Notes: a model not told the origin generated them from the sequence alone. 64,000 bases of DNA from Bacteroidota bacterium (GCA_021815405.1 JAKAGV010000003.1:62001-126000); one strand, 5' to 3'; numbered from the stretch's first letter, positions 1 to 10,682 are shown. Made by a program: numbers and translations.

Positions 1-1
1 A

Positions 2-1594
2 TCCAAACGTGGTGTTTGTGCTAAATGCTATGGAAGAAACCTAACTAACGGCAAGTTAGTTGAAATTGGCGAAGCTGTAGGAATAGTCGCTGCTCAGTCA
101 ATCGGCGAGCCTGGTACTCAGCTTACTCTTAGAACTTTTCACTTAGGCGGTACTTCTTCGAGAATTGCTTCTCAGTCGCAAGTTGAATCTTCAGTTGAAG
201 GGCGGGTAGTATTTGAAAGAATTTCTTTCGTAGATAAATCCGACTTTTTAGGTAATGTAAAAGTGGTAACCGGCAGAAGAGGTGTAATCGGAATTAACGA
301 TGAGAACAATAGGCAGATTAAAAAGTACGAAGTACCTTACGGTGCAGAGCTTGTTGTAAACGATGGACAGTTGGTTAAAAAACGTTCTCCGCTTTACAAT
401 CATGACCCGTACAATGCAGTTATCCTAACAGATGTTGCAGGTAAAGTGAGATTTGTTGATATGATTGATGGCTCTACATTACAGCAAGTAACTGATGAGC
501 AAACAGGTCACGTGCAAAAAGTTGTTATAGAATCAAAAGATAAAAACCTTACACCGACCATTTTGATTGAAGCTGAAGATGGGAATAAAAAATCTTTTAA
601 CATTCCTACAAGATCATATCTGTCTGTGGAAGAAGGAGAATCAATTCCGGCTGGAACAATCTTAGCAAAGATTTCTAAGCAGCAGACAAAGAGCCGCGAC
701 ATCACCGGTGGTCTTCCGAGAGTAACCGAGTTGTTTGAAGCTCGGAGTCCGCAAGAGACAGCCATTGTTTCTGAAATCGAAGGTACTGTAAAATTTGGTG
801 CTAGAAAGAAAGGCTCAAGGGAAATTATTGTCATTGCGCCAGATAAATCCGATGAGAAAAAATATAATGTCCCGCTTGGTAAACATATACTTGTACAAGA
901 AGGAGATGAAATTCCTGCGGGTGAAAAAATCACTGATGGCCCTATAAATCCTCATGATATTTTGAAGATTAAAGGAACCAGCGCTGTTCAGGAATATCTT
1001 GTAAATGAGATTCAGGATGTTTACCGTTTGCAAGGTGTAAAAATAAATGACAAGCATATTGAAGTAATTGTTCGCCAGATGCTTCAAAAAATTAAAATCG
1101 TTTCACCAGGCGATACTAAATTCCTAGAAGAAGATGTTGTCGACAGAAACGAATTCATTGAAGAAAACAATAAAGTAATGGCTTTAGTCAAGATTGAAGA
1201 TAAAGGCGATTCAAGGTTCAAAGATGCTCAGCTTATTTCAAAGAGTAAATTCAGAGAAATCAATGCTGATCTTAAGAAAAAAGGTAAAAAGCCGATAATT
1301 GCTCACGATGCAGAGCCTGCTACTTTCGAGCATATTCTTTTAGGAATTACTCAAGCTGCTCTTTCAACAGAAAGTTTCATTTCGGCAGCTTCATTCCAGG
1401 AAACAACAAAAGTCCTAGCAAATGCTGCAACAGAAGCTAAAATTGATAATTTGCTAGGATTGAAAGAAAACGTAGTAATGGGTCATTTGATCCCGGCTGG
1501 TACTGGATTAAAGAAGTATAAGAACCTCATGTTAACCATAGAGGAAGCAGCTTCAGAAGCTCCGAAAGAACCTGTCGAAGCTCAAGTTCAATGA
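2..1594 (+). CDS. rpoC: RNA polymerase beta' subunit, C-terminal part (5' end outside window)
   Basis: The reading frame is open from the first bases of the window, so this is the last 530 codons of a much longer gene. The visible protein begins with the distal zinc-cluster segment GVCAKCYG and continues with [18 protein letters not shown], the trigger-loop-proximal region that is nearly invariant in bacterial beta' subunits. The remainder covers the C-terminal beta' segments that close the catalytic cleft and contact omega, ending in a short acidic tail. It forms the core RNA polymerase with beta, alpha (encoded at 19764) and omega. In this lineage rpoBC normally precedes rpsL, as seen here. 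An internal GTG at 263 is not a start. Identification is secure; only the 5' part is missing. Confidence 0.98.
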   Translation, partial: SKRGVCAKCYGRNLTNGKLVEIGEAVGIVAAQSIGEPGTQLTLRTFHLGGTSSRIASQSQVESSVEGRVVFERISFVDKSDFLGNVKVVTGRRGVIGINDENNRQIKKYEVPYGAELVVNDGQLVKKRSPLYNHDPYNAVILTDVAGKVRFVDMIDGSTLQQVTDEQTGHVQKVVIESKDKNLTPTILIEAEDGNKKSFNIPTRSYLSVEEGESIPAGTILAKISKQQTKSRDITGGLPRVTELFEARSPQETAIVSEIEGTVKFGARKKGSREIIVIAPDKSDEKKYNVPLGKHILVQEGDEIPAGEKITDGPINPHDILKIKGTSAVQEYLVNEIQDVYRLQGVKINDKHIEVIVRQMLQKIKIVSPGDTKFLEEDVVDRNEFIEENNKVMALVKIEDKGDSRFKDAQLISKSKFREINADLKKKGKKPIIAHDAEPATFEHILLGITQAALSTESFISAASFQETTKVLANAATEAKIDNLLGLKENVVMGHLIPAGTGLKKYKNLMLTIEEAASEAPKEPVEAQVQ

Positions 1595-1603
1595 TGATTT
1601 AAG

Positions 1604-1641
1604 AAAATCCGACTTGTTTTAAAATCAGGTCGGATTTTTTT
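1604..1641 (+). terminator. Intrinsic terminator after rpoC
   Basis: A 13-bp stem (AAAATCCGACTTG against CAGGTCGGATTTT, with one G-T pair) encloses a 9-nt loop and is followed by a run of seven T. It begins 10 nt after the rpoC stop codon and lies upstream of a separate promoter, so it separates the rpoBC unit from the ribosomal superoperon. Confidence 0.9.
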
Positions 1642-1682
1642 ACCCAAAAAAGTTTAAAAAATAAAAATATTTTACAGATTTC

Positions 1683-1711
1683 TTGACAAAATTTGCAACA
1701 AAATCTATATT
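1683..1711 (+). promoter_or_regulatory. Sigma-70-type promoter of the str/S10/spc superoperon
   Basis: A perfect -35 hexamer TTGACA (1683-1688) is separated by 17 nt from TATATT (1706-1711). The extended -10, TATATTTG, also matches the Bacteroidetes -7 consensus TAnnTTTG, so it fits both rules. It sits between the rpoC terminator and rpsL with a leader of about 40 nt. This is the best canonical promoter seen in the window and probably drives the whole 20-kb ribosomal block. Confidence 0.82.
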
Positions 1712-1754
1712 TGAAGTCTGAATTTTTTTTGATTTAATGTATTAGGAGAAATTA

Positions 1755-2132
1755 GTGCCCACGATAAATCAGTTAGTGCGAAAAGGTCGGGTTCGGATAC
1801 TGGCGAAGAAGAAAGCGCCGGCTCTAGATGCTTGTCCGCAGAAACGCGGAGTCTGTACAAGAGTATATACTTCAACTCCCAAAAAGCCAAACTCGGCTTT
1901 AAGAAAAGTTGCAAGAGTAAGGCTTACAAACAGCATCGAAGTTACGGCTTATATTCCAGGAGAAGGGCACAATTTGCAAGAGCACTCTATCGTTTTAATT
2001 AGAGGCGGAAGAGTTAAAGATTTACCTGGCGTCCGTTACCATATTATTAGAGGAACCTTGGATACCAGCGGTGTTGAGGATAGAAAAAAAGGAAGATCAA
2101 AATACGGCGCTAAAAAACCAAAGGCTAAATAA
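1755..2132 (+). CDS. rpsL: 30S ribosomal protein S12
   Basis: The 125-aa product is full length for S12, the decoding-centre protein of the small subunit. It contains the conserved KKPNSALRK and [10 protein letters not shown] segments; the two lysines associated with streptomycin resistance when mutated are both the wild-type residue here. Translation starts at GTG, with AGGAG at 1744-1748 six nt upstream. It is the first gene after the promoter at 1683 and only 5 nt separate it from rpsG, so it opens the str segment (rpsL-rpsG-fusA-tuf) in the usual order. Nothing unusual apart from the GTG start. Confidence 0.98.
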   Translation: MPTINQLVRKGRVRILAKKKAPALDACPQKRGVCTRVYTSTPKKPNSALRKVARVRLTNSIEVTAYIPGEGHNLQEHSIVLIRGGRVKDLPGVRYHIIRGTLDTSGVEDRKKGRSKYGAKKPKAK

Positions 2133-2137
2133 GTTTT

Positions 2138-2605
2138 ATGAGAAAGAAAAGAGCTGATAAAAACATTTTGAAACCTGATCCAAAATTTAACGATGTTTTG
2201 GTTGCCAGGTTTATTAATTCAATTATGTACGATGGAAAAAAATCAAAAGCCCGTCACGTAGTGTATAAAGCTTTCGAAGTTATTGAAGAAAGATCAAAAA
2301 AGCCCGGACTCGAAGTTTTTAAGAAAGCTTTGAATAACGTGCAGCCAGTAATTGAGGTAAGAAGCAGAAGAGTTGGTGGTGCAACTTATCAGGTACCAAC
2401 GGAAGTTAGACCTGAGAGAAGAACTGCTTTAGCAATGAGATGGATTAAGACTTATGCAAGAGCAAGAAACGAAAAGTCGATGTCTCTTAAACTTGCATCT
2501 GAGCTTTTGGCTGCTTCAAATAATGAAGGTTCTGCAGTAAAGAAAAAAGAAGATACGCATAAGATGGCTGAAGCAAATAAAGCATTCGCACACTTTAAGT
2601 GGTAA
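2138..2605 (+). CDS. rpsG: 30S ribosomal protein S7
   Basis: This 155-aa protein has the standard S7 length and order: the N-terminal [15 protein letters not shown] segment, the [15 protein letters not shown] helix that binds 16S rRNA, and the [15 protein letters not shown] beta-hairpin that reaches the E site. S7 nucleates assembly of the 30S head. The gene follows rpsL by 5 nt and precedes fusA by 51 nt. In E. coli S7 is the translational repressor of the str operon; whether that control exists here cannot be read from this sequence. Confidence 0.98.
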   Translation: MRKKRADKNILKPDPKFNDVLVARFINSIMYDGKKSKARHVVYKAFEVIEERSKKPGLEVFKKALNNVQPVIEVRSRRVGGATYQVPTEVRPERRTALAMRWIKTYARARNEKSMSLKLASELLAASNNEGSAVKKKEDTHKMAEANKAFAHFKW

Positions 2606-2656
2606 TGATGCATAAAAAAAGATTGATTAAAGAGAATAGGAAAAAATAATTAGGTT

Positions 2657-4756
2657 ATGGCAGCAAGACTACCGATAGATAAAGTTAGAAATATAGGCAT
2701 AATGGCTCACATAGACGCCGGCAAGACGACAACTACCGAGCGTATTTTGTACTACACTGGCAAACTTCACCGGATTGGCGAAGTCCATGACGGTGCAGCA
2801 ACTATGGACTGGATGGAACAAGAAAAAGAACGCGGCATTACTATTACAAGTGCTGCTACTACCTGTTTTTGGAATAATCATCAGATAAATATTATCGACA
2901 CTCCAGGTCACGTTGATTTTACCGTGGAAGTTGAAAGATCTCTAAGAGTACTTGACGGAGCAGTTGCGTTGTTTTGCGCAGTAGGCGGAGTTGAGCCGCA
3001 ATCTGAAACAGTTTGGAGACAGGCTGATAAATATAGAGTTCCGAGAATTGCTTTCGTGAACAAAATGGATAGAACGGGCGCTGACTTTTACAATGCTCTT
3101 CAAATGATGAAGGACAGACTTGGCGCAAATGCTATTCCGATTACATTACCGATTGGCGAAGGCGATATGTTTTCCGGAGTAATTGATCTTTTAACTTTTA
3201 AAGCCCGCATGTATCACGAGGAAACGATGGGCGCTACTTACGATGAGTTCGATATTCCTGAAGATCTCATCGAAGTTTCAAATAAGTATAGAACCCAGAT
3301 GCTTGAAGCGGTTTCGGATATTGATGATACTTTGCTTGAAAAATATCTCGAAGGAAAAGAGATTAGCGAGGAAGAAATCAAAGCAGCATTAAGAAAAGCG
3401 ACTATTGATTTAAAAATAATTCCAGTTCTTTGCGGTTCCGCATTTAAGAATAAAGGTGTCCAGAAGCTTTTGGATTGTGTAGTTGACTTCTTACCGGCTC
3501 CGAATGACACAATAGAAATTGAAGCTCACCATATTGGAATTAACGACATGGTGAAAAGGAAAATTGACGATAAAGAAAAGTTTACCGCACTGGCTTTTAA
3601 GATTATGAACGATCCTTATGTTGGCAAGCTAACATTCTTTAGAGTTTATGCCGGTACTTTAAAAGCTGGTTCATATACTTACAATGCAGTAAGCGGAAAG
3701 AAAGAAAGAATTAGCCGTTTATTGCAAATGCATGCAAACCACCGCGAAGAGATTGAAGAAGTTAAGGCAGGCGATATTGCCGCTGCTGTTGGCTTGAAAT
3801 ACACAAAGACTGGCGATACTCTTTGCGATGAGCATGATGCAGTTGTTCTTGAAAAAATTGTTTTCCCGGAACCGGTTATTCAAATTGCAATTGAACCGAA
3901 AACGAAAGCTGATCAGGATAAATTATCTGATGCTCTTTCAAAGTTGTCTGATGAAGATCCAACCTTTAAAGTTAAAGTTGATGAAGAAACTGGGCAGACT
4001 TTGATTAGCGGAATGGGTGAACTTCATCTTGAAATTCTTGTTGATAGAATGAAACGGGAATTCAAAGTTGAAGCAAATGTTGGTAAGCCTCAGGTAGCTT
4101 ATAGAGAGACTATTACGCAGACGGTAAACGCCGAAGGTAAATTTATTAAGCAGAGCGGTGGTCGAGGTAAGTACGGGCATGTCTGGGTTGAATTCGGTCC
4201 GAATGAACCCGGTAAAGGTTATGAATTTACAAACGCAATTGTCGGCGGTGTTGTTCCTAAGGAATACATTCCGGCAGTATCTGCGGGTATCCAGGAAGCC
4301 TTGAGAAACGGTGTTGTAGCTGGTTTCCCGGTTGTGGATATAAAAGCTAAAATTTACGATGGGTCTTATCATGATGTAGACTCCGATGAAATTTCATTTA
4401 AGGTTGCTGGTTCGCTGGCATTTAAAGAGGCTGCCAAGAAAGGCAAGCCTATTCTTCTTGAGCCAATTATGGATGTTGAAGTAGTTACTCCCGAAGAATA
4501 TCTCGGTGATGTTATGGGAGATTTAAATTCAAGAAGAGGAAAGATTGAAGGATTTTCTGCAAGAAAAGATGCTCAAGTAATAAAAGCAATCGTTCCATTA
4601 GCTGAAATGTTCGGGTATGCAACAATACTCCGTTCAATGACACAAGGACGTGCAATATACACAATGCAGTTCGGATATTACAGCGAAGTACCCAAGAGCA
4701 TTGCAGAAGAGATTGCTGAAAAATCATTAGGTAAGAAGTCGGTAATAGCTAGTTAA
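2657..4756 (+). CDS. fusA: Translation elongation factor G
   Basis: The 699-aa protein is a full-length EF-G, the GTPase that drives translocation and, with RRF, ribosome recycling. The G domain shows G1 [10 protein letters not shown]3 DTPGHVDF and G4 NKMDR in the first 145 residues. Domains II to V follow, including the [10 protein letters not shown] and [11 protein letters not shown] segments typical of domain IV. The switch segment [11 protein letters not shown] is intact. It is encoded in the usual place between rpsG and tuf. No second EF-G is present in the window, so specialisation between paralogues cannot be judged. Confidence 0.98.
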   Translation: MAARLPIDKVRNIGIMAHIDAGKTTTTERILYYTGKLHRIGEVHDGAATMDWMEQEKERGITITSAATTCFWNNHQINIIDTPGHVDFTVEVERSLRVLDGAVALFCAVGGVEPQSETVWRQADKYRVPRIAFVNKMDRTGADFYNALQMMKDRLGANAIPITLPIGEGDMFSGVIDLLTFKARMYHEETMGATYDEFDIPEDLIEVSNKYRTQMLEAVSDIDDTLLEKYLEGKEISEEEIKAALRKATIDLKIIPVLCGSAFKNKGVQKLLDCVVDFLPAPNDTIEIEAHHIGINDMVKRKIDDKEKFTALAFKIMNDPYVGKLTFFRVYAGTLKAGSYTYNAVSGKKERISRLLQMHANHREEIEEVKAGDIAAAVGLKYTKTGDTLCDEHDAVVLEKIVFPEPVIQIAIEPKTKADQDKLSDALSKLSDEDPTFKVKVDEETGQTLISGMGELHLEILVDRMKREFKVEANVGKPQVAYRETITQTVNAEGKFIKQSGGRGKYGHVWVEFGPNEPGKGYEFTNAIVGGVVPKEYIPAVSAGIQEALRNGVVAGFPVVDIKAKIYDGSYHDVDSDEISFKVAGSLAFKEAAKKGKPILLEPIMDVEVVTPEEYLGDVMGDLNSRRGKIEGFSARKDAQVIKAIVPLAEMFGYATILRSMTQGRAIYTMQFGYYSEVPKSIAEEIAEKSLGKKSVIAS

Positions 4757-4800
4757 TTAAAAGATTAATAATAAAAAAATATATCGCAAAGGAGATATAG

Positions 4801-6006
4801 ATGGCAAAAGAAAAATTCGATAGGAGTAAACCTCACGTTAACGTAGGTACTATTGGTCACGTTGATCATGGCAAAACCACATTAACAGCTGCCATCACGA
4901 TGGCTCTCGCAAGGAAGGGCTTATCAGAAGTCAGAACATTCGACAGTATTGATAACGCTCCGGAAGAAAGAGAAAGAGGTATTACTATTGCAACTGCGCA
5001 CGTTGAGTATTCAACTGCAAACAGACATTACGCTCACGTTGACTGTCCCGGTCACGCAGATTATGTTAAGAACATGATCACCGGTGCTGCTCAAATGGAT
5101 GGTGCAATTTTAGTTGTTGCTGCGACAGATGGACCAATGCCTCAGACAAGAGAGCATGTTCTTCTTGCTCGTCAGGTAGGCGTTCCTAGAATTGTAGTAT
5201 TCTTAAATAAAGTTGACATGGTTGACGATCCTGAATTGATCGAGCTTGTCGAAGTTGAATTGAGAGACCTTTTAAATTATTACGAATTTCCTGGTGATGA
5301 AATTCCGATTGTTAAAGGTTCTGCTTTAAAGGCTTTGGAAGCTGGCTCAAGCAACGCACCAATAGAAGACGAAAGATATAAATGCATCTGGGAGCTTATG
5401 GATGCTGTTGACAGCTACATTCCGATTCCTCAGAGAGAAACAGACAAACCTTTCTTAATGCCAGTTGAAGACGTTTTCTCTATTACCGGTCGCGGTACCG
5501 TCGCTACTGGTAGAGTTGAAAGAGGTCAAGTTAAGCTAGCTGAAGAAGTTGAACTTATTGGTCTGGGTGTTCACAAGAAAACAGTTGTCACTGGTATTGA
5601 GATGTTCCGTAAGGAACTCGATTCTGCAATGGCTGGTGATAATGCCGGATTATTGCTACGCGGCGTAGACAAAAAAGAAATTGAAAGAGGAATGGTACTT
5701 GCAAAAACCGGTTCCATTACTCCTCATAAGAAATTTGAAGGTTCTATTTACGTATTATCAAAAGAAGAAGGTGGACGTCATACTCCATTCTTCAACGGAT
5801 ATAGACCTCAGTTTTATTTTAGAACAACTGATGTTACCGGTGTTGCTACTCTTCCGGAAGGAACCGAGATGGTTATGCCTGGTGATAACGTTAAATTAAC
5901 TGTAGAACTGATTTCCGAAATAGCAATGGAAGAAGGCCTACGCTTCGCTATTCGTGAAGGCGGCAGAACAGTTGCATCAGGTGTTGTTACGAAGATAATT
6001 GAATAA
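4801..6006 (+). CDS. tuf: Translation elongation factor Tu
   Basis: The 401-aa EF-Tu delivers aminoacyl-tRNA to the ribosomal A site. Visible motifs are G1 [10 protein letters not shown], the switch segment ERERGITI, G3 DCPGHADY and G4 NKVDM, followed by beta-barrel domains 2 and 3 ([36 protein letters not shown]). A clear Shine-Dalgarno AAAGGAGA lies at about 4788-4795. The gene closes the str segment; a strong hairpin at 6022 separates it from rpsJ without a T-tract, so continued transcription into the S10 genes is likely. Confidence 0.98.
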   Translation: MAKEKFDRSKPHVNVGTIGHVDHGKTTLTAAITMALARKGLSEVRTFDSIDNAPEERERGITIATAHVEYSTANRHYAHVDCPGHADYVKNMITGAAQMDGAILVVAATDGPMPQTREHVLLARQVGVPRIVVFLNKVDMVDDPELIELVEVELRDLLNYYEFPGDEIPIVKGSALKALEAGSSNAPIEDERYKCIWELMDAVDSYIPIPQRETDKPFLMPVEDVFSITGRGTVATGRVERGQVKLAEEVELIGLGVHKKTVVTGIEMFRKELDSAMAGDNAGLLLRGVDKKEIERGMVLAKTGSITPHKKFEGSIYVLSKEEGGRHTPFFNGYRPQFYFRTTDVTGVATLPEGTEMVMPGDNVKLTVELISEIAMEEGLRFAIREGGRTVASGVVTKIIE

Positions 6007-6021
6007 AATGTTTTGATACTC

Positions 6022-6050
6022 GAGTCCTCCCGAGAAAATCGGGTGGACTC
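6022..6050 (+). other. Strong hairpin between tuf and rpsJ (no T-tract)
   Basis: GAGTCCTCCCGA pairs with TCGGGTGGACTC through a GAAAA loop, giving a 12-position stem with one T-T mismatch. No T run follows, so it is not a standard intrinsic terminator. It lies between the end of the str genes and rpsJ and may be a processing, pausing or mRNA-stability site at the str/S10 boundary; that role is inferred. Confidence 0.6.
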
Positions 6051-6077
6051 TTGTGTAAATTAGAAGGAGAATTATAA

Positions 6078-6386
6078 GTGCCCGGACAAAAGATTAGAAT
6101 AAAGTTGAAATCGTACGATCATATTTTGATCGATAAGTCAACGGAAAAAATCATTAAGACTGTTAGAAGTACAGGAGCCATCGTTTCCGGTCCGATACCG
6201 TTACCGACAAAGAGAACCGTTTACACCGTACTTCGCTCTCCGCACGTTGATAAGAAATCCAGAGAGCAGTTCGAAACCCGTGCGCACAAGAGGATTATAG
6301 ATATTCATAATTCTAATAACAAAACAGTAGATTCACTCAGCAAGCTGGATATACCGGCAGGCGTAGATATTGAGATTAAGCTTTAA
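6078..6386 (+). CDS. rpsJ: 30S ribosomal protein S10 (NusE)
   Basis: The 102-aa product matches S10 in length and sequence, with the [11 protein letters not shown] amino terminus, the GPIPLPTKR loop and [16 protein letters not shown]10 is a 30S head protein and also acts as NusE, linking NusG-bound RNA polymerase to the ribosome and to antitermination complexes. Translation starts at GTG (6078) after AGAAGGAG. It is the first S10-operon gene; its stop codon overlaps an upstream ATG in front of rplC by one base, but the better rplC start lies 18 nt further on. Confidence 0.97.
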   Translation: MPGQKIRIKLKSYDHILIDKSTEKIIKTVRSTGAIVSGPIPLPTKRTVYTVLRSPHVDKKSREQFETRAHKRIIDIHNSNNKTVDSLSKLDIPAGVDIEIKL

Positions 6387-6403
6387 TGAATTCTGGAGAA
6401 ATA

Positions 6404-7027
6404 ATGGCTGGCATAATTGGTAAGAAAATTGGAATGTCGAGTATATTTAACGCTAACGGCGAAATAGTTCCCGTTACTGTTATCCTTGCCGGACCATGTA
6501 AGGTCGTTAATGTAAGGACAAAAGAAAAAGACGGATACGAAGCTGTACAGCTTGGCTTTGGTGAGAAGAAGGAAAAAAATATTGCTAAACCTGTTGTCGG
6601 TCAGTTTAAGAAAAATAATTTGACTGCTACAGCAGTACTCAAAGAATTCAAGTTTGCAAATGCTGCTGAATTCAAAGTAGGTGATGAAGTAAAGGCAGAT
6701 TTGTTTAAAGAAGGCGACGTAATCAAAGCCAAAGGAAAGAGCAAAGGAAAAGGCTTCCAGGGTGTAATGAGAAGACACAATTTCGGTGGTGTCGGCGGTA
6801 CAACCCACGGACAGAGCGACAGATTAAGAGCTCCTGGTTCAATCGGTGCAAGCTCATTTCCGTCAAGAGTTTTTAGAGGTCAGAGAATGGCTGGTAGAAT
6901 GGGATATGACAACGTTACCATTTCTAATTTAAAAGTTGTTAAAGTTTTACTGGAAGAAAATCTTATACTGGTAAAAGGCGCTGTTCCCGGTGCAATAAAT
7001 TCTTACGTTGAATTGTTGAAACCATAG
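6404..7027 (+). CDS. rplC: 50S ribosomal protein L3
   Basis: L3 binds near the 3' end of 23S rRNA and helps nucleate 50S assembly. I chose ATG 6404 (207 aa, beginning MAGIIGKKIGMS) because it has GGAGA 5 nt upstream and gives the canonical L3 amino terminus; an in-frame ATG at 6386 would only add six unconserved residues. The long internal loop near the peptidyl-transferase centre is present as VGGTTHGQSDRLRAPGSIG, including the HGQ glutamine that is methylated in some bacteria. The gene lies between rpsJ and rplD as expected. Confidence 0.97.
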   Translation: MAGIIGKKIGMSSIFNANGEIVPVTVILAGPCKVVNVRTKEKDGYEAVQLGFGEKKEKNIAKPVVGQFKKNNLTATAVLKEFKFANAAEFKVGDEVKADLFKEGDVIKAKGKSKGKGFQGVMRRHNFGGVGGTTHGQSDRLRAPGSIGASSFPSRVFRGQRMAGRMGYDNVTISNLKVVKVLLEENLILVKGAVPGAINSYVELLKP

Positions 7028-7058
7028 AAGTAAAATATAGAAGTAAATTGGTATAAAA

Positions 7059-7703
7059 ATGACTTTAGATATTTATAAAACAGATGGCAGTTCGTCCGGC
7101 GAAAAATTAGAGCTGGCAGATGACATATTCGGAATAGAGCCGAACGACCACGCTATTTACTTAGCTGTTAAAGCACATCTTGCCAATCAGAGGCAGGGTA
7201 CTCACAAAGCAAAAGAGCGCGGTGAGGTAAGAGGTGGCGGAAAGAAGCCCTGGAAACAGAAAGGCAGAGGCGGCGCAAGAGCCGGTACAACACGCTCTCC
7301 ACTTTGGATTGGCGGTGGTACTATCTTCGGTCCAAGACCGAGAGATTACAGACAGGATCTTCCGAAAAAAGTAAAACGCTTAGCAAGAAAATCTGCGCTC
7401 AGCTATAAAGTAAAAGATGAACAGCTCGTAATAGTTGAAGATTTTAACTTTGAAAAACCAAAGACTAAAGAGTTCGTCGGCTTGTTAAATGCATTCAAAT
7501 TTTACGGCAAAAAGGTTTTGCTCCTAACAAACGGCAAACAGGAAGTTGTTTACAAATCAGGTAGGAATATTCCTAAAGTTCAAATCCTTGAAGCTGCGAA
7601 TGCATCAACTTATGATATTCTGAACAACCAGGTTTTGATGATTCAGAAAAGTGCAGTAGAGGCTATTGCAGCTACATTTAAGAAAAGCGAGGCGGTGAAC
7701 TGA
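7059..7703 (+). CDS. rplD: 50S ribosomal protein L4
   Basis: The 214-aa L4 carries the extended basic loop that lines the exit tunnel, here GGGKKPWKQKGRGGARAG, in which macrolide-resistance changes arise in other bacteria; the sequence looks wild type. The C-terminal globular domain (ARKSALSYKVKDEQLVIVED) is also present. In E. coli L4 is the autoregulator of the S10 operon. The gene is followed after one base by rplW, so the two are probably translationally coupled. Confidence 0.97.
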   Translation: MTLDIYKTDGSSSGEKLELADDIFGIEPNDHAIYLAVKAHLANQRQGTHKAKERGEVRGGGKKPWKQKGRGGARAGTTRSPLWIGGGTIFGPRPRDYRQDLPKKVKRLARKSALSYKVKDEQLVIVEDFNFEKPKTKEFVGLLNAFKFYGKKVLLLTNGKQEVVYKSGRNIPKVQILEAANASTYDILNNQVLMIQKSAVEAIAATFKKSEAVN

Positions 7704-7704
7704 T

Positions 7705-7998
7705 ATGCATGAAGTTTTGATTAGCCCGTTAATTACGGAAAAGATGACTAACCTTACCGCCGATAAAGGCAAGTACGGATTTCTTGTAAATCCGGATTCA
7801 AATAAAATTGAAATTGCGAAAGCAATTGAAAAGAAATTTAACGTTCATGTGGTTAGTGTAAGGACGATAAACCATCCCGGCAAGATGAAAACTCAATTTA
7901 GAAAGAGCGGAAGATTTGTCGGAAGAACTTCGAAGTTTAAGAAAGCTATAATTACCCTTAAAAAAGGTGAGACCATAGAAATTTTCGAACAAGTATAG
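7705..7998 (+). CDS. rplW: 50S ribosomal protein L23
   Basis: This 97-aa protein is L23, which sits at the tunnel exit and docks trigger factor and SRP. Recognisable segments are LISPLITEKMT at the amino terminus, KYGFLVNPDSNKIEIAKAIEKKF in two stretches, and VSVRTINHPGK. Spacing is 1 nt from rplD and 16 nt to rplB, consistent with one coupled S10-operon block. Length and sequence are ordinary for the family. Confidence 0.96.
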   Translation: MHEVLISPLITEKMTNLTADKGKYGFLVNPDSNKIEIAKAIEKKFNVHVVSVRTINHPGKMKTQFRKSGRFVGRTSKFKKAIITLKKGETIEIFEQV

Positions 7999-8014
7999 AT
8001 TTTGAAAGCATAAG

Positions 8015-8839
8015 ATGGCGATAATTAAATTAAAACCAAATACTCCGGGAACAAGATTTATGTCTATCTCTTCATTCGAAGAGATAACCAAGACTAAGCC
8101 GGAAAAATCTTTGACGGTTTCTTTAAGGAAATCCGGTGGAAGAAATAATCTTGGGAGAGTAACCGCAAGACACATTGGCGGCGGTCATAAAAGAAGATAC
8201 CGTATAATTGATTTTAAGCGTGATAAGTTCGGTGTTCCGGCAAAAGTTTTTTCAATTGAATACGATCCGAACCGCTCTTCGAGAATTGCACTTCTTCATT
8301 ATGCTGATGGAGATAAGAGATATATAATTGCGCCTGATGGATTGAAAGTCGGCGATAAAATTCAATCAGGTTCCGGTAGCGATATTGTAGTTGGCAACGC
8401 ACTACCTCTAAAAGAAATGCCTCTCGGCAGCTTTGTTCACAATGTTGAATTAAAGCCCGGTAAAGGCGGACAACTTGCAAGAAGCGCCGGAATGGCTCTT
8501 CAACTTATGGCTAAAGAAGGCGATTATGCTCAGCTTAGAATGCCTTCTGGTGAAGTAAGAATGATTAGGCTTGACTGTATGGCAACATACGGAACCGTTG
8601 GCAACGCAGAGCAGGAAAATATAAGCTTGGGCAAAGCTGGAAGAACGAGATGGCTTGGAAAACGCTCGCATGTTCGCGGTGTTGCAATGAACCCGGTAGA
8701 TCATCCGATGGGCGGCGGCGAAGGTAAAACATCAGGTGGTGGGCACCCGGTCTCTCCGTGGGGTCAAAAAGCTAAAGGCTTGAAAACCCGGAAGCATAAA
8801 AAAGAATCAAATAAGTTTATTATAAAAAGACGGAAATAA
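8015..8839 (+). CDS. rplB: 50S ribosomal protein L2
   Basis: The 274-aa L2 is one of the primary 23S-binding proteins and is needed for peptidyl-transferase activity. It has the N-terminal [19 protein letters not shown], the SH3-like core ([27 protein letters not shown]) and the C-terminal [19 protein letters not shown] with the conserved histidine near the active centre. The start ATG at 8015 gives a family-typical N terminus and length. It lies between rplW and rpsS. Confidence 0.98.
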   Translation: MAIIKLKPNTPGTRFMSISSFEEITKTKPEKSLTVSLRKSGGRNNLGRVTARHIGGGHKRRYRIIDFKRDKFGVPAKVFSIEYDPNRSSRIALLHYADGDKRYIIAPDGLKVGDKIQSGSGSDIVVGNALPLKEMPLGSFVHNVELKPGKGGQLARSAGMALQLMAKEGDYAQLRMPSGEVRMIRLDCMATYGTVGNAEQENISLGKAGRTRWLGKRSHVRGVAMNPVDHPMGGGEGKTSGGGHPVSPWGQKAKGLKTRKHKKESNKFIIKRRK

Positions 8840-8852
8840 TTAGAGAGTTATT

Positions 8853-9203
8853 ATGCCAAGGTCAGTAAAAAAAGGACCATTTGTACATTTTAAGTTAGCT
8901 GAAAAGATTAATCAGTTGAATAGCAACAACCAGAAGAAGATAGTTAAAACATGGTCTCGCGCTTCAACGATTACACCTGATTTTGTTGGTCATACAATTG
9001 CAGTGCACAATGGAAACAAAATGATTCCGGTTTACATTACTGAAAACATGGTTGGTCATAAGCTCGGCGAGTTTGCTCCAACAAGAATTTTTAGAGCTCA
9101 TCCGGGAACAAAAGCAGAAAAGGCTGAGAAGGCATCAAAACCCACAGGAGCCGCACCTGCTGCTGGAGCTGCGCCTGCCGCCGCACCTGCTGGTAAACAA
9201 TAA
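8853..9203 (+). CDS. rpsS: 30S ribosomal protein S19 with Ala/Pro-rich C-terminal tail
   Basis: Residues 1-90 form a normal S19 ([39 protein letters not shown]), the 30S head protein that pairs with S13 near the A-site finger. The protein is 116 aa because about 25 residues follow the usual end: a lysine/alanine segment, then two [12 protein letters not shown]-like repeats. Such low-complexity ribosomal tails occur in various bacteria; here the tail is simply seen, with no known function. It is followed by rplV after 21 nt. Confidence 0.96.
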   Translation: MPRSVKKGPFVHFKLAEKINQLNSNNQKKIVKTWSRASTITPDFVGHTIAVHNGNKMIPVYITENMVGHKLGEFAPTRIFRAHPGTKAEKAEKASKPTGAAPAAGAAPAAAPAGKQ

Positions 9204-9224
9204 CAAAATGATATTGAGAAAATA

Positions 9225-9566
9225 ATGGAAGCAAGAGCAATACATAGATTTATCGGTTCATCTCCAAGAAAGATGCGTTTGGTTGTAGACCTTATTCGCG
9301 GAGTTTCTGTGGAAAAAGCAATAGAAGTTTTACACTTTTCACCGCAGCACGCTTCAAACGCTGCAGAAAAAGTTTTAAGATCAGCGGTTTCTAATTTGAT
9401 GAACAAAGAAAACGCAAAGGTTGAGCCTGAAGAGCTTTTCGTAAAAGAAGCTTACGTAAACCAGGGACCGACATTAAAAAGAATTTCACCCGCACCGATG
9501 GGACGGGCTTATAAGATTAGAAAAAGATCATGTCATTTAACAATCGTAGTTGCTACGAAGGCATAA
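9225..9566 (+). CDS. rplV: 50S ribosomal protein L22
   Basis: The 113-aa L22 begins MEARAIHRFIGSSPRKMRLVVD and contains the beta-hairpin that reaches into the exit tunnel (QGPTLKRISPAPMGRAYKIRKR in two stretches). L22 stabilises domains of 23S rRNA and, with L4, forms the tunnel constriction. The order rpsS-rplV-rpsC is conserved. Nothing atypical is visible. Confidence 0.97.
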   Translation: MEARAIHRFIGSSPRKMRLVVDLIRGVSVEKAIEVLHFSPQHASNAAEKVLRSAVSNLMNKENAKVEPEELFVKEAYVNQGPTLKRISPAPMGRAYKIRKRSCHLTIVVATKA

Positions 9567-9584
9567 TTCTTAGGAGGTAAATTT

Positions 9585-10226
9585 TTGGGACAAAAAACAA
9601 ACCCGATTGGATTAAGAGTAGGAATCATCAGAGGATGGGATTCGAATTGGTACGAAAACAAATCCTATTCTCAAAAGATTAAGGAAGACGACAAGCTTCG
9701 TAATTATATTAGAAGCCGTTTGAAGAAGGCAGGCATCGCAAGGATAGTAATTGATAGAACCTCCAAAAATATAATTTTAACGATTCACACGTCGAGACCC
9801 GGAGTTGTAATCGGTAAAAGCGGAAAAGAAATTACGCAGCTCGAGCAGGAGCTTAAGCAAATTTCTGACAAGGAAGTTAAAGTTCAAATATCAGAAATTA
9901 AAAGACCTGAGCTTGATGCTTATCTGGTTGCTGAGAATATTGCAAGCCAAATTGAAGGAAGAGTTTCTTTTAGAAGAGCGATGAAGATGGCAATTACCGC
10001 TGCAATGAGAATGGGAGCTGAAGGAATAAGAATTATGTGTGCAGGACGATTGGGCGGTGCTGAAATGGCAAGGACAGAACAATACAAGGAAGGTCGTATT
10101 CCGCTTCATACAATAAGAGCGGACATCGATTACGCCAACGGCAGAGCTGAAACAATTTACGGTTCAATCGGAATTAAAGTTTGGATTTGCCGCGGTGAGA
10201 TTTTAGGGAAAAGAGTAAGCGAATAA
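9585..10226 (+). CDS. rpsC: 30S ribosomal protein S3
   Basis: S3 (213 aa) belongs to the 30S head and lines the mRNA entry site. The N-terminal KH domain holds the RNA-binding loop [11 protein letters not shown], and the C-terminal domain includes [23 protein letters not shown] and [11 protein letters not shown]. Initiation is at TTG (9585), chosen because it is preceded by a strong TAGGAGGT and gives the universal [12 protein letters not shown] start. TTG starts recur in this block at rpsE, rpsM and rpsK. Confidence 0.97.
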   Translation: MGQKTNPIGLRVGIIRGWDSNWYENKSYSQKIKEDDKLRNYIRSRLKKAGIARIVIDRTSKNIILTIHTSRPGVVIGKSGKEITQLEQELKQISDKEVKVQISEIKRPELDAYLVAENIASQIEGRVSFRRAMKMAITAAMRMGAEGIRIMCAGRLGGAEMARTEQYKEGRIPLHTIRADIDYANGRAETIYGSIGIKVWICRGEILGKRVSE

Positions 10227-10247
10227 TTATACCGGAGTTTTTTAATC

Positions 10248-10664
10248 ATGTTAATGCCTAAAAGAGTAAAATACAGAAAGTCACAACGCGGAAGAATGGC
10301 CGGCAAGGCAAAGCGCGGAAGTACTATTGCATTCGGCGATTTCGGCTTAAAGGCAATGGAGCCGCATTGGATTACAAGCCGTCAGATTGAGGCTTGTCGT
10401 GTTGCACTTTCAAGAAAAATGAAGAGAGACGGAAAAGTTTGGATTAGAATTTTCCCGGACAAACCGGTTTCCAAGAAGCCGCTCGAAACAAGAATGGGAA
10501 AAGGAAAAGGCAACCCTGAATTCTGGGTCGCAGTTGTAAAGCCAGGAAGAGTCCTCTTCGAAGTCTCAGGCGTTTCCCGGGAGCTAGCACAGGATGCATT
10601 GCAGACATGCGCTTACAAGCTGCCAATCAAAACTAAAGTGGTTGCAAGACCGGATTTCGAATAA
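10248..10664 (+). CDS. rplP: 50S ribosomal protein L16
   Basis: The 138-aa L16 begins [17 protein letters not shown] and contains the segments [20 protein letters not shown] and [17 protein letters not shown] that contact A-site tRNA. L16 helps position tRNA acceptor ends in the peptidyl-transferase centre and is a late assembly protein. A second in-frame ATG at 10254 is possible, but the MLMPKR start is common in the family. Followed by rpmC after 18 nt. Confidence 0.97.
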   Translation: MLMPKRVKYRKSQRGRMAGKAKRGSTIAFGDFGLKAMEPHWITSRQIEACRVALSRKMKRDGKVWIRIFPDKPVSKKPLETRMGKGKGNPEFWVAVVKPGRVLFEVSGVSRELAQDALQTCAYKLPIKTKVVARPDFE

Positions 10665-10682
10665 AAGATTAGGACTTGAGAA

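Noticed and set aside
815-1087. Opposite-strand open frame within rpoC (and many like it within ribosomal genes)
   Set aside because: These are shadow frames of real coding sequence: no start context, no known family, and complete overlap with conserved genes.
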